From Xanthomonas dyei (lineage in GTDB: Bacteria; Pseudomonadota; Gammaproteobacteria; Xanthomonadales; Xanthomonadaceae): DNA of 64,000 nucleotides. The notes below the pieces were generated by a model, which did no database searches, was not told the origin of the DNA, and saw nothing but the letters and a program-made list of their open reading frames with translations. Every line of letters starts with the position of its first letter. Within the stretch, counting starts at the first letter, position 1. Made by a program: the position numbers and the translations under genes. Location of the stretch: NCBI RefSeq assembly GCF_002939865.1, contig NZ_MDEE01000014.1, positions 1 to 64,000 of the forward strand. The letters run 5' to 3'. Positions 28,976 through 37,573 of the stretch are shown in pieces.

Positions 28976-31489
28976 ATGCCCAAGCACCTGCTCATCGTCG
29001 AATCGCCCGCCAAGGCCAAGACGATCAATAAATACCTCGGCAAGGACTTCACCGTCCTGGCCTCGTATGGGCACGTGCGCGACCTCGTCCCCAAGGAGGG
29101 CGCGGTCGACCCGGATAACGGCTTTGCGATGCGGTACGACCTCATCGAAAAAAACGAGAAGCACGTCGAAGCCATCGCCCGTGCCGCCAAGAGCGCCGAC
29201 GATATCTATCTGGCGACCGACCCGGACCGCGAGGGTGAGGCGATCAGCTGGCACATCGCCGAGATCCTGAAAGAGCGCGGCCTGTTGAAGGACAAGACGA
29301 TGCAGCGCGTGGTGTTCACCGAGATCACGCCCCGCGCGATCAAGGAAGCCATGCTCAAGCCGCGTGCGATCGCCGTCGATCTGGTGGACGCGCAGCAGGC
29401 CCGCCGCGCACTGGACTATCTGGTCGGCTTCAACCTGTCGCCGGTGCTGTGGCGCAAGGTGCAGCGCGGGCTGTCGGCCGGCCGCGTGCAGTCGCCGGCG
29501 CTGCGCATGATCGTCGAGCGCGAAGAAGAGATCGAAGCCTTCATCGCACGCGAGTACTGGTCCATCGATGCGCATTGCCGGCATCCGTCGCAGCCGTTCA
29601 ACGCGCGTCTGATCAAGCTGGACGGGCAGAAGTTCGAGCAATTCACCGTGACCGACGGCGACACCGCCGAAGCGGCGCGCCTGCGCATCCAGCAGGCCGC
29701 GCAAGGCGTGCTGCATGTCACCGACGTGGCCAGCAAGGAGCGCAAGCGCCGCCCCGCCCCGCCGTTCACCACCTCCACGCTGCAGCAGGAAGCCTCGCGC
29801 AAGCTCGGCTTCACCACCCGCAAGACCATGCAGGTGGCGCAGAAGTTGTATGAAGGTGTGGCGCTCGGCGACGAGGGCTCGGTCGGTCTGATCAGCTATA
29901 TGCGTACCGACTCGGTGAACCTGTCGCAGGACGCGCTGGTGGAGATCCGCGACGTGATCGCGCGCGACTTCGGTACCGCGTCGTTGCCGGATCAGCCCAA
30001 CGCCTACACCACCAAATCCAAGAACGCGCAGGAAGCCCACGAAGCGGTACGCCCGACTTCCGCGTTGCGTACGCCTGCGCAGGTGGCGCGCTTTTTGTCC
30101 GACGACGAGCGTCGCCTGTACGAATTGATCTGGCGCCGCGCTGTGGCCTCGCAGATGATTCCGGCCACGCTCAATACCGTCAGCGTCGATCTGTCGGCCG
30201 GCAGCGAGCACGTGTTCCGTGCCAGCGGCACCACCGTGGTGGTGTCGGGCTTTTTGGCGGTCTATGAGGAAGGCAAGGACACCAAGAGCAGCGACGACGA
30301 GGACGAAGGCCGCAAGCTGCCGCTGATGAAGGCCGGCGACAACATCCCGCTGGATCGCATCGTCACCGATCAGCATTTCACTCAGCCGCCGCCGCGCTTC
30401 ACCGAAGCGGCGCTGGTCAAGGCGCTGGAGGAATACGGCATCGGCCGTCCCTCCACCTATGCTTCGATCATCCAGACCTTGCAGTTCCGCAAATACGTGG
30501 AAATGGAAGGCCGCAGCTTCCGCCCCACCGACGTGGGCCGTGCGGTGTCCAAGTTCCTGTCCGGGCATTTCACCCGCTACGTGGACTACGACTTCACCGC
30601 CAAGCTCGAAGACGACCTGGATGCGGTCTCGCGCGGCGAGGCGGAATGGATCCCGTTGATGGAGAAGTTCTGGGGCCCGTTCAAGGAACTGGTCGAGGAC
30701 AAGAAGGATTCGCTGGACAAGACCGACGCCGGCAGCGTACGCGTGCTCGGCGCCGACCCGGTCAGCGGAAAGGAAGTCAGCGCGCGCATCGGCCGTTTCG
30801 GCCCGATGGTGCAGATCGGCACCGTGGAAGACGAAGAAAAACCCACCTTTGCTTCGCTGCGTCCGGGTCAGAGCATCTATTCGATCTCGATCGAGGACGC
30901 GCTGGAGCTGTTCAAGATGCCGCGCGCGCTGGGCCAGGACAAGGACCAGGACGTCAGCGTCGGCATCGGCCGGTTCGGGCCGTTTGCGCGCCGTGGCAGC
31001 GTGTATGCGTCGCTGAAGAAAGAGGACGACCCGTACACCATCGATCTGGAGCGCGCGGTGTTCCTGATCGAAGAGAAGGAAGAGATCGCGCGCAATCGGG
31101 TGATCAAGGAATTCGACGGCAGCGACATCCAGGTGCTCAACGGCCGCTTCGGCCCGTACATCAGCGACGGCAAACTCAACGGCAAGATTCCCAAGGATCG
31201 CGAGCCGGCATCGCTGACTTTCGAAGAAGTGCAGCAGTTGCTGGCCGACACCGGCAAGCCGGTGCGCAAAGGCTTCGGCGCCAAGAAGGCCACGCTCAAG
31301 AAGAATGCGGTGAAGGATTCGGCAAAAGAGGCCAAGGACGCCGCCGCGAAGGACGCCGCAGCCAAGAAGAGCGCGGTGAAGAAAGCGGCCACCAAAACCG
31401 CTGCGAAGAAGGCGCCGGCCAAGAAGACTGCGGCCAAGAAAGCGGCCAAGCGCGTCGTCAAGAAAACCGTGAGCAAGGCAGCAGGCTGA
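28976..31489 (+). CDS. topA: DNA topoisomerase I with a lysine-rich tail
   Basis: 837 residues. The TOPRIM domain opens with KHLLIVESPAKAKTINKYLG, with DPDREGEAISWH further on. The type IA core includes the catalytic Tyr in GLISYMRTDSVNLS and the EYGIGRPSTYASII block. The C-terminal part has repeated toprim-C units (RFGPMVQIG, RFGPFARRG, RFGPYISDG) instead of the Cys4 zinc ribbons of E. coli TopA. A histone H1-like Lys/Ala tail of about 70 residues (KKATLKKNAVKDSAK to KKTVSKAAG) ends the protein. It relaxes negative supercoils. tsaC follows after 8 bases. Confidence 0.97.
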   Translation: MPKHLLIVESPAKAKTINKYLGKDFTVLASYGHVRDLVPKEGAVDPDNGFAMRYDLIEKNEKHVEAIARAAKSADDIYLATDPDREGEAISWHIAEILKERGLLKDKTMQRVVFTEITPRAIKEAMLKPRAIAVDLVDAQQARRALDYLVGFNLSPVLWRKVQRGLSAGRVQSPALRMIVEREEEIEAFIAREYWSIDAHCRHPSQPFNARLIKLDGQKFEQFTVTDGDTAEAARLRIQQAAQGVLHVTDVASKERKRRPAPPFTTSTLQQEASRKLGFTTRKTMQVAQKLYEGVALGDEGSVGLISYMRTDSVNLSQDALVEIRDVIARDFGTASLPDQPNAYTTKSKNAQEAHEAVRPTSALRTPAQVARFLSDDERRLYELIWRRAVASQMIPATLNTVSVDLSAGSEHVFRASGTTVVVSGFLAVYEEGKDTKSSDDEDEGRKLPLMKAGDNIPLDRIVTDQHFTQPPPRFTEAALVKALEEYGIGRPSTYASIIQTLQFRKYVEMEGRSFRPTDVGRAVSKFLSGHFTRYVDYDFTAKLEDDLDAVSRGEAEWIPLMEKFWGPFKELVEDKKDSLDKTDAGSVRVLGADPVSGKEVSARIGRFGPMVQIGTVEDEEKPTFASLRPGQSIYSISIEDALELFKMPRALGQDKDQDVSVGIGRFGPFARRGSVYASLKKEDDPYTIDLERAVFLIEEKEEIARNRVIKEFDGSDIQVLNGRFGPYISDGKLNGKIPKDREPASLTFEEVQQLLADTGKPVRKGFGAKKATLKKNAVKDSAKEAKDAAAKDAAAKKSAVKKAATKTAAKKAPAKKTAAKKAAKRVVKKTVSKAAG

Positions 31490-31497
31490 GGCAGCGT

Positions 31498-32061
31498 ATG
31501 GATCACACGCTGAGCCTGGACAGCGCCGTCGCCACCCTGCAGAAGGGCGGCGTGATCGCCTACCCGACCGAGGCGGTCTGGGGGCTGGGCTGCGACCCGG
31601 CGCAGGAGGCCGCCGTGCTGCGCCTGCTGCAGATCAAGCGGCGCCCGGTCGACAAGGGCGTGATCGTGGTGGCATCCGGCATCGAGGTGCTGCGCGACTG
31701 GGTCGATCTCGACGTGCTGGAACCGGCCCGCCGGGATGAAGTTTTGACCAGCTGGCCCGGCCCACATACCTGGATCCTGCCGATCACCAAACGCGCGCCG
31801 CGCTGGGTCACCGGCACGCATGACGGGCTGGCCGTGCGCATCAGCGCGCACCCGGTGGTGGCAGCGCTGTGCGGGGCCTGGGGCGCGCCACTGGTGTCGA
31901 CCAGTGCCAACCTGGCCGGGGAGCCACCGGCACGCAGCCGCGAGGCCCTGGACCCGGCGCTGCTGGCGACCCTCGATGGCGTGCTGGCAGGCGATGTCGG
32001 CGGGCTGGCGCAGCCCACCCCGATCCGCGATGCACGCACCGGTCAGAGCCTGCGCGACTGA
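31498..32061 (+). CDS. tsaC: Threonylcarbamoyl-AMP synthase (YrdC/Sua5 family)
   Basis: 187 residues from ATG 31498. It makes the threonylcarbamoyl-adenylate used for t6A at position 37 of ANN-decoding tRNAs. The motifs are GGVIAYPTEAVWGLGCDP, LLQIKRRPVDKG with the KxR substrate residues, and PLVSTSANLAGEPPA. The length fits TsaC, without the extra Sua5 domain. It starts 8 bases after topA, so the two are in one transcript. Confidence 0.95.
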   Translation: MDHTLSLDSAVATLQKGGVIAYPTEAVWGLGCDPAQEAAVLRLLQIKRRPVDKGVIVVASGIEVLRDWVDLDVLEPARRDEVLTSWPGPHTWILPITKRAPRWVTGTHDGLAVRISAHPVVAALCGAWGAPLVSTSANLAGEPPARSREALDPALLATLDGVLAGDVGGLAQPTPIRDARTGQSLRD

Positions 32062-32366
32062 GCCTGCGGTATGTGTGGGCGGCCTCTGGCATTGCAGCAG
32101 CGGGCGTCTGGCGCGTCAGAGACGACCGGCACCGTGAGGATCTCTTGCACCGACGTGGTGTCATCGCGATGGCGCTTTGAAACCAGCGTACGAAGATCGC
32201 CGTGCTCCAGCGCTAGCGCCAGCTCTCACTGACAACTTCACGCAGTCGCCGAACGGCGACCAGACGCAGAATCCACCGGCCCGCCGCCACCTTCCCCAAA
32301 CGCGGGCCTGAGCAGCGCCCGTCCGCGCACTTTGCTGCGCGGCCGCCAAGCGCGCACACTCGGCGC
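32062..32366. other. Intergenic region, no gene seen
   Basis: About 300 bases after tsaC with no convincing open frame, tRNA or strong hairpin. The promoter for the DUF4124-like pair must lie here. Confidence 0.4.
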
Positions 32367-33140
32367 ATGCGCACTCTTCCAACCTTTTTGTTGCTGGCCT
32401 GCGCGCTGCCCGCCTTGGCAGCGAGCACGGCCGCCAAGCCAGACCCGAACGTGCGGGTCTACCGCTGCGTCAGCAGCACCGGGACTGTGGCTCTGCAGGA
32501 CGCGCCATGTAGCAGCGGTCGCCAGCAGGTGCTAGACATGCAGCGTCCGCAGGACCCACCGCCGCGACCGCAACGCGTGGAGGCACCCGTGCCCGTTCCC
32601 GCCGCGCCGCCGCGCGAAGTGCGCATCGTCACCGTGCAACCGCCGCAGCCGATGTACGAGTGCACCACCGAAAACGGCCAGCGCTATACCAGCGACAGCC
32701 CGGAAGGCAATCCGCGCTGGGTGCCGACCTGGGGGCCGGCCTATGTGGGCAATGCGGTTGGCCCGCCGATCAGCGGCGGCGGTATCCAGCGTCCACCGAT
32801 CTCGGTCAACCCGCGCCCGGCGATTGCGGTGCAGGGTGGCGCCGGGCGGGGCAGCATCCGCGGCAGTGCGAGCTTCGGCGGAGTTAGCTATCAGGGCGGC
32901 TATCAGGACAGTTACCACGGCGGCGGCTACGGCGGCACGGTGATCGTGCCTTACGGCAATGTACAGATCCGCGACGAATGCCATGCCCTGCCCGAACAAG
33001 AGGTCTGCGCGCGGCTGGCAGACCGCCGCTGGGAGTTGATCCGCCGCTACAACAGCGCGCTGCAGAGCGAACGCCAGGACCTCAGCCGCGAACAACGCGG
33101 CATCGAAGCGCGCCAGCAACGCGATTGCGGCGGCGCATGA
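32367..33140 (+). CDS. Exported DUF4124-like protein
   Basis: 257 residues with a signal peptide (MRTLPTFLLLACALPALAAS). A DUF4124-like Cys motif follows (RVYRCVSSTGTVALQDAPCS). The middle is Pro-rich, then a second Cys segment (YECTTENGQRYTSDSPEGNP), a Gly-rich stretch (residues 150-195) and a Lys/Arg-rich helical C-terminus with CHALPEQEVCARLADRRWEL. It is probably periplasmic. Its stop overlaps the ATG of the next gene, which has the same layout. Function is not known. Confidence 0.8.
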   Translation: MRTLPTFLLLACALPALAASTAAKPDPNVRVYRCVSSTGTVALQDAPCSSGRQQVLDMQRPQDPPPRPQRVEAPVPVPAAPPREVRIVTVQPPQPMYECTTENGQRYTSDSPEGNPRWVPTWGPAYVGNAVGPPISGGGIQRPPISVNPRPAIAVQGGAGRGSIRGSASFGGVSYQGGYQDSYHGGGYGGTVIVPYGNVQIRDECHALPEQEVCARLADRRWELIRRYNSALQSERQDLSREQRGIEARQQRDCGGA

Positions 33141-33793
33141 GCCGTACCCTGTTGTTGACGCTACTGCTGGGATGGATTGCTGCGGGCGCCAACGCCCAGG
33201 ATGTAGCCATCTACCGCTGTACCGATCCCGCCGGCGCGCTCACCGTGCAGAACATGCCGTGCCCGAAGGGCATGCAGCAACAAAAGAAAATGATGACCGC
33301 ACCGGCGGCGGTGCCGTTTGCACCGGGCGGCACGCCTGCACCCGCGTCAGTACGTGCTGCGCCAGCTGCGAAGCCAGCGCCCGCCGCACCTACTGCCGTG
33401 CCGACTGCGCCGGCAGCCGCATCGACGCCACCGCCGATGACGCCCACCTCCACGCTGCCTCCGCCGCCGTTGTTCGAATGCACCGCACACGACAATGGCC
33501 GCTACTTCACCGAAGACCGCGAGCCGGCCACGCGCTGCCTGCCGATGCAGACCACCAACCTGGCCGGCGGGCCGGCGATCGGCGGCGGCAGCGCCTGCGA
33601 AGTGGTCACCGACCGCTGCGCACCGGTACCGGATCAGAGCCTGTGCGAAGCCTGGCGCAAACGCGCCGAGCAGGCCGAGGCGACCTGGCGTTTCTCCGAC
33701 GAGGCGCAATCGGCCGAGCGCAAGCAGCGCTACGATCAAATGCGCCGGGTGCTGGACGAAAGCCGCTGCGCCAATCCATCCGCTGCGCCCTGA
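33137..33793 (+). CDS. Exported DUF4124-like protein, paralogue of the upstream gene
   Basis: 218 residues from ATG 33137, overlapping the upstream stop as ATGA. It has a signal peptide (MSRTLLLTLLLGWIAAGANA), the DUF4124-like motif VAIYRCTDPAGALTVQNMPC, an Ala/Pro-rich linker at about 55-110, then FECTAHDNGRYFTEDREPAT and a C-terminal CEVVTDRCAPVPDQSLCEAW segment. The order of motifs matches the preceding gene, so the two are a divergent tandem duplication. Role unknown. Confidence 0.8.
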   Translation: MSRTLLLTLLLGWIAAGANAQDVAIYRCTDPAGALTVQNMPCPKGMQQQKKMMTAPAAVPFAPGGTPAPASVRAAPAAKPAPAAPTAVPTAPAAASTPPPMTPTSTLPPPPLFECTAHDNGRYFTEDREPATRCLPMQTTNLAGGPAIGGGSACEVVTDRCAPVPDQSLCEAWRKRAEQAEATWRFSDEAQSAERKQRYDQMRRVLDESRCANPSAAP

Positions 33794-33823
33794 CCGACTC
33801 TGCAGGGCTGCGTGCGGGAAGGC

Positions 33824-34310
33824 GATCGATGGCGAGTGCGTCATGCCTGCGCATCACCGATACCCCCATCCGCCCTTCGGACACCTTCTCCCGCGATGCG
33901 GGGGAAGGGATGCATCTCCTGCCGACGCGGGGTTCCTTCTGCTTACGTAGGAAAGACTCCCCTCACTCGCGGCAACATTCGGCCAACGTCTGCCATCATC
34001 ACAGCGCGCAAGGAGCTGACAGGCGTCACGCGAGCCCGTGCTTGCGGCCGGCACCGGTTGGATGCGGAAGCAGATCGGTGGCGAGTGCGTCATGCCTGCG
34101 CGTCACCGATGCCCCATCCGCCCTTCGGGCACCTTCCCCCGCGATGCGGGGGAAGGGATGCATCTGCTGCCGACGCGGGGTTCCTTTTGCTTACGTAGCA
34201 AAGACTCCCCTGACTGGCGGCAACACCCGGCCAACGTCTGCCATCACCACAGCGCGCAAGGAGCTGACAGGCGTCACGCGAGCACGTGCCTGCGGCCGGC
34301 ACCGGTGGCC
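33824..34310. repeat. Tandem duplication of a non-coding unit of about 249 bp
   Basis: Unit 1 runs from 33824 (GATCGATGGCGAGTGCGTCA) to 34072. Unit 2 runs from 34073 (GATCGGTGGCGAGTGCGTCA) to about 34310. They stay in register throughout and differ at scattered bases. Each has CGCGATGCGGGGGAAGGGATG and CTGACAGGCGTCACGCGAGC. The short frames they encode on both strands are not convincing genes. It fills the 536-base gap between the DUF4124-like pair and the SDR gene. Confidence 0.9.
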
Positions 34311-34329
34311 GCATCGTGTGCCGGTGAGG

Positions 34330-35106
34330 CTAAAACCCGTACCGTAGAAACCCGCCATCCACCGCGATGCATTCGCCGGTGATGTAGCTGGCGGCAGGCA
34401 GGCACAAAAAGCCCACGGCTGCGGCGACTTCTTCGGGTTCGCCGATGCGGCGCATCGGGGTGCGCTCGATCACCTGTTCGTAGTAGTCCGGATCCGACAA
34501 CGGGCCGGAGGTGCGGCGCGTGCGGATGTACCACGGCGCGACTGCGTTGACGCGGATGCCGTCCTCGGCCCATTCCACCGCCAGGTTGCGCGTCATCTGC
34601 TGCAGCGCGGCCTTGGTCATGCCGTACGGCGCGCCGCTGCGCACATGGGTGATGCCCGAGACGCTGCCCACATTGACGATGGCCGAGGCGGCATGCCGGG
34701 TCAGCAGCGGATGCGCATACCGCGACAATTCGAATGCAGAGAACACGTTGGTTTCGAAGATGCCGCGCCACTCGTCCTCGGTATAATCGATGGCTGCGCG
34801 GGTGATGTTGCTGCCGGCGTTGTTGATCAGCAGATGCAGGCCATCGGCGTGGTCTTCCACCCAGTCCAGGATCGCGCGACGCTCTTCATCGTCGGACACA
34901 TCGGCCGCCAGCCCATGCAGCTCGCGCTCGGGAAATTCTTCGGCCAGTTCGTCGCGTGCCTGCGCCAACGCATCGGCATCGCGCGCCACCATCAGCAGGT
35001 CCGCCCCGAAGCCGAGCAGTTCGCGTGCGATGGCCAATCCAATACCGGCACTGGCGCCGGTGATGAGGGCGGTTTGTCCATCCAGCCGCCAACGCTGCGT
35101 TGTCAC
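34330..35106 (-). CDS. Short-chain dehydrogenase/reductase
   Basis: 258 residues of classical SDR type. The cofactor loop is TGASAGIG (from residue 16), the NNAG motif is at 95-98, and the catalytic Ser148, Tyr161 and Lys165 lie in [21 protein letters not shown]. The C-terminal [15 protein letters not shown] is typical. The sequence [20 protein letters not shown] in the substrate loop is like tropinone reductase-type SDRs. The Arg in VARDADAL after the second strand suggests NADPH. The substrate is unknown. Confidence 0.88.
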   Translation of the reverse strand: MTTQRWRLDGQTALITGASAGIGLAIARELLGFGADLLMVARDADALAQARDELAEEFPERELHGLAADVSDDEERRAILDWVEDHADGLHLLINNAGSNITRAAIDYTEDEWRGIFETNVFSAFELSRYAHPLLTRHAASAIVNVGSVSGITHVRSGAPYGMTKAALQQMTRNLAVEWAEDGIRVNAVAPWYIRTRRTSGPLSDPDYYEQVIERTPMRRIGEPEEVAAAVGFLCLPAASYITGECIAVDGGFLRYGF

Positions 35107-35213
35107 GTGGGTGATCCTCTTTCGAAACGCGGGAAGACGGCCGCTGCAGCGCAGTTGACGCGCAGCTGCGGCACCGGCGTTAGGATACTGCCACCGCTCG
35201 CGAGGTCACGACG

Positions 35214-35429
35214 ATGAAACTTCACTGGATGCTTGCCGCCGTTCTGACGTTGCCGCTGGCTGCCTGTCAGCGTCCGCAACCGGCGCCCACCGACCAGAAG
35301 CCCGACCCGCAGGCTACCGCGTTGCGCGATCACATCCAGCAGCCGTTGAACAAGGCGCACGCGGTACAGGCCGCTACCGACCAGGCCGCAGAAGATCAGC
35401 GCAAGGCCATCGATGCCGCCACGCAGTAA
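35214..35429 (+). CDS. Small lipoprotein
   Basis: 71 residues with a lipobox: MKLHWMLAAVLTLPLAACQR, lipidated at the Cys in LAAC. The mature part of about 53 residues is a charged, Gln/Ala-rich helix (AATDQAAEDQRKAIDAATQ). It is divergent from the SDR gene. No function can be given. Confidence 0.75.
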   Translation: MKLHWMLAAVLTLPLAACQRPQPAPTDQKPDPQATALRDHIQQPLNKAHAVQAATDQAAEDQRKAIDAATQ

Positions 35430-35513
35430 GCGCGAGGCGCGATAGGCGCGATCAACACCGCGACGCCGCTGTCGGGCGGCTCGCGCGTGGCGAGCGGCCG
35501 GCATCAGGCGATG

Positions 35514-35546
35514 CAAAAACAACGACGCCGGCACAAGGCCGGCGTC
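35514..35546 (-). terminator. Terminator after sppA
   Basis: A 9-bp stem GACGCCGGC/GCCGGCGTC with a 5-base loop, followed on the minus strand by GTTGTTTTTGC. A standard intrinsic terminator, 30 bases past the sppA stop. Confidence 0.85.
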
Positions 35547-35577
35547 ATCGCGACGTCCAGTGGCGTGGTTTGCCGCC

Positions 35578-37479
35578 TCAGAACCCGCAGAAGCAGTACG
35601 CCAGCGCCTTGACCGGCGTGCCACCGGCCTTGCTGTCGTGCACGGCGCTTTCGACGAAGCGCAGCTGCGTGTCCACTTCCGGCAGCGAGCGCGCCAACAT
35701 GGCGCGCGCCATGCCCGAGTCGCTCAGCATCCACGCACCCATACGGCTGCCGGCAAATCCGCTCATGAACTGCGAGAACGGCGTGGCCGGCTTTTCCACG
35801 TACTGCACGCGGAACTTGCCGCGGCTCAGCTTGGCGCGACTAGCTGCATCGGCCACCGCTTCGGACATGCCACCGAACGCATCCACCAAACCATGTTCCT
35901 TGGCCTGTGCACCGCTCCACACGCGGCCGCGGGCGACCTTGTCGATGGCCTCCACCGACTGGTGACGCGCCTGCGCGACCTTGCCGGTGAAATCGGCGTA
36001 GCCCTTGTTGATCACCGCCTGGATGACCTGGCCGGCGGACGGGTCCAGCGGACGGGTGATGTCGAACGCACCGGCAAAGCGCGTGGTGCCCACGCCGTCG
36101 GTGTGCACGCCGATCTTGTCCAGCGCACGGGTCAGATTGGGCACCATGCCGAAGATGCCGATCGAGCCGCTGATGGTCGACGGGTCGGCATAGATGCGAT
36201 CGGCATTCATGCTGATCCAGTACCCGCCCGAGGCGGCCAGATCGCCCATCGACACCACCACCGGCTTGCCGGCCTGCTTGAGCGCGACCACTTCGCGACG
36301 GATCTGCTCGGAAGCGAACACTTCGCCGCCGGGCGAATCCACGCGCAGTACCACCGCCTTGACCTTTTCGTCGTCGCGCGCCTGGCGCAGCAACGCGGCG
36401 GTGGACTCGCCACCGATGCGGCCGGCCGGCTGCTCGCCGCCGCTGATCTCGCCGGCCGCCACAACAACGGCCACCTGCGGGCGGCTGTCCATCGGCGAGC
36501 GCTGCGCCTGCAACTGGCTCAGGTAATCGTTGAAGCCGATATTGCGGAAGCCGCTGTCGGCGTCGCTGTCGGCCACGCCGCGCTTGGTCAGCAGCGCATC
36601 GACGTCCTCGCGGGTCTTGAGCCCGTCGACCAGTTTCTGCTGCAGCGCGAACTTGGCCAGATCGCCACCTGCCGCCACCACGCCTTCAGGCAACGTATCG
36701 ATGCCGGCGGTCAGCTGCGCTGGGGTGAGCTTACGCGCGGTGCCGACGTCGGCCAGGTAACGCTGCCACACGTCGTTCATCCAGAACAGGTCCGCTTCCT
36801 TGGCATCGGCGGAGGCCGCGTCGAGGATGTATGGCTCGGCCGCGGACTTGTATTCGCCCACGCGGAACAGGTGCACGTCCACGCCGAGCTTGTCCTGCAG
36901 GCCTTCGCGGAAGTACTGGCGATAGCGTCCAAGGCCTTCCAGCAACACGCTGCCCATCGGATCCAGATAGACCTCGTTGGCCTGCGCGGCAAGCAGGTAC
37001 TGACCCTGACTCATGCTCTCGCTGAAGGCCACGATCTGCTTGCCGGACGCGCGCAGCTTTTGCAGCGCAGTCGCCACTTCGCGCTGCGAGGCGAAGCCGG
37101 ACGGCTGCAGCTTGTCCAGATTCAACAGCACCCGCTCGATCTTGCGGTCCTTGCCGGCCGCTTCGATCACCCGCACCAGGTCGCGCAACTGCACCTCTTC
37201 GGCGCTCTTGTCGCCCACGGCCTTGGCCAGCGAGCGGCTCACCGGGTCGGCGCTGAACTGCTCGACCAGGGTGCCTTCGGGGTTGATGACCAACGTGGTG
37301 CGCTCGGCCAGCGGCTTGGTGCCGTCGCCGCGCGCCATCGCCACCACGAGCACCAGCAGCAACAGGAACAGAAAACCGAAGAACACCAGATTGAAGATCA
37401 GGCGCCGGGTGAAATTCATCACGTCCCACAGGCCGACGAAGAAACTGGCGATGGGACTGCGACGCACGGGGTGGTTCAT
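35578..37479 (-). CDS. sppA: Signal peptide peptidase SppA, long form
   Basis: 633 residues, similar in length to E. coli SppA. An N-terminal membrane helix at about 28-48 (FNLVFFGFLFLLLLVLVVAM) precedes two tandem S49 protease domains. The general base Lys211 is in GEYKSAAEPY of the first domain, and the nucleophile Ser417 is in GDLAASGGYWIS of the second. The upstream VVLRVDSPGGEVFASE is also kept. It digests cleaved signal peptides in the inner membrane. The C-terminus ends in an unusual CFCGF. It is transcribed alone. Confidence 0.95.
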   Translation of the reverse strand: MNHPVRRSPIASFFVGLWDVMNFTRRLIFNLVFFGFLFLLLLVLVVAMARGDGTKPLAERTTLVINPEGTLVEQFSADPVSRSLAKAVGDKSAEEVQLRDLVRVIEAAGKDRKIERVLLNLDKLQPSGFASQREVATALQKLRASGKQIVAFSESMSQGQYLLAAQANEVYLDPMGSVLLEGLGRYRQYFREGLQDKLGVDVHLFRVGEYKSAAEPYILDAASADAKEADLFWMNDVWQRYLADVGTARKLTPAQLTAGIDTLPEGVVAAGGDLAKFALQQKLVDGLKTREDVDALLTKRGVADSDADSGFRNIGFNDYLSQLQAQRSPMDSRPQVAVVVAAGEISGGEQPAGRIGGESTAALLRQARDDEKVKAVVLRVDSPGGEVFASEQIRREVVALKQAGKPVVVSMGDLAASGGYWISMNADRIYADPSTISGSIGIFGMVPNLTRALDKIGVHTDGVGTTRFAGAFDITRPLDPSAGQVIQAVINKGYADFTGKVAQARHQSVEAIDKVARGRVWSGAQAKEHGLVDAFGGMSEAVADAASRAKLSRGKFRVQYVEKPATPFSQFMSGFAGSRMGAWMLSDSGMARAMLARSLPEVDTQLRFVESAVHDSKAGGTPVKALAYCFCGF

Positions 37480-37573
37480 GGAAAACTCCGTCGAAAAGAC
37501 GCTACGTACGAAACGTACGAATCATTGGTGTCCAGCATACCGGCTGCGCCGGGCGCGCGGCATGCGCTGAAAG

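Noticed and set aside
28937..30568. 543-codon frame antisense to topA
   Set aside because: Entirely within a well-supported gene on the other strand and without recognisable motifs.
33824..34310. CRISPR array
   Set aside because: There are only two units of about 249 bp with no short repeat-spacer pattern.
33172..34347. 391-codon frame over the second DUF4124-like gene and the tandem repeat
   Set aside because: Out of frame with the real gene and translated from non-coding repeat DNA.
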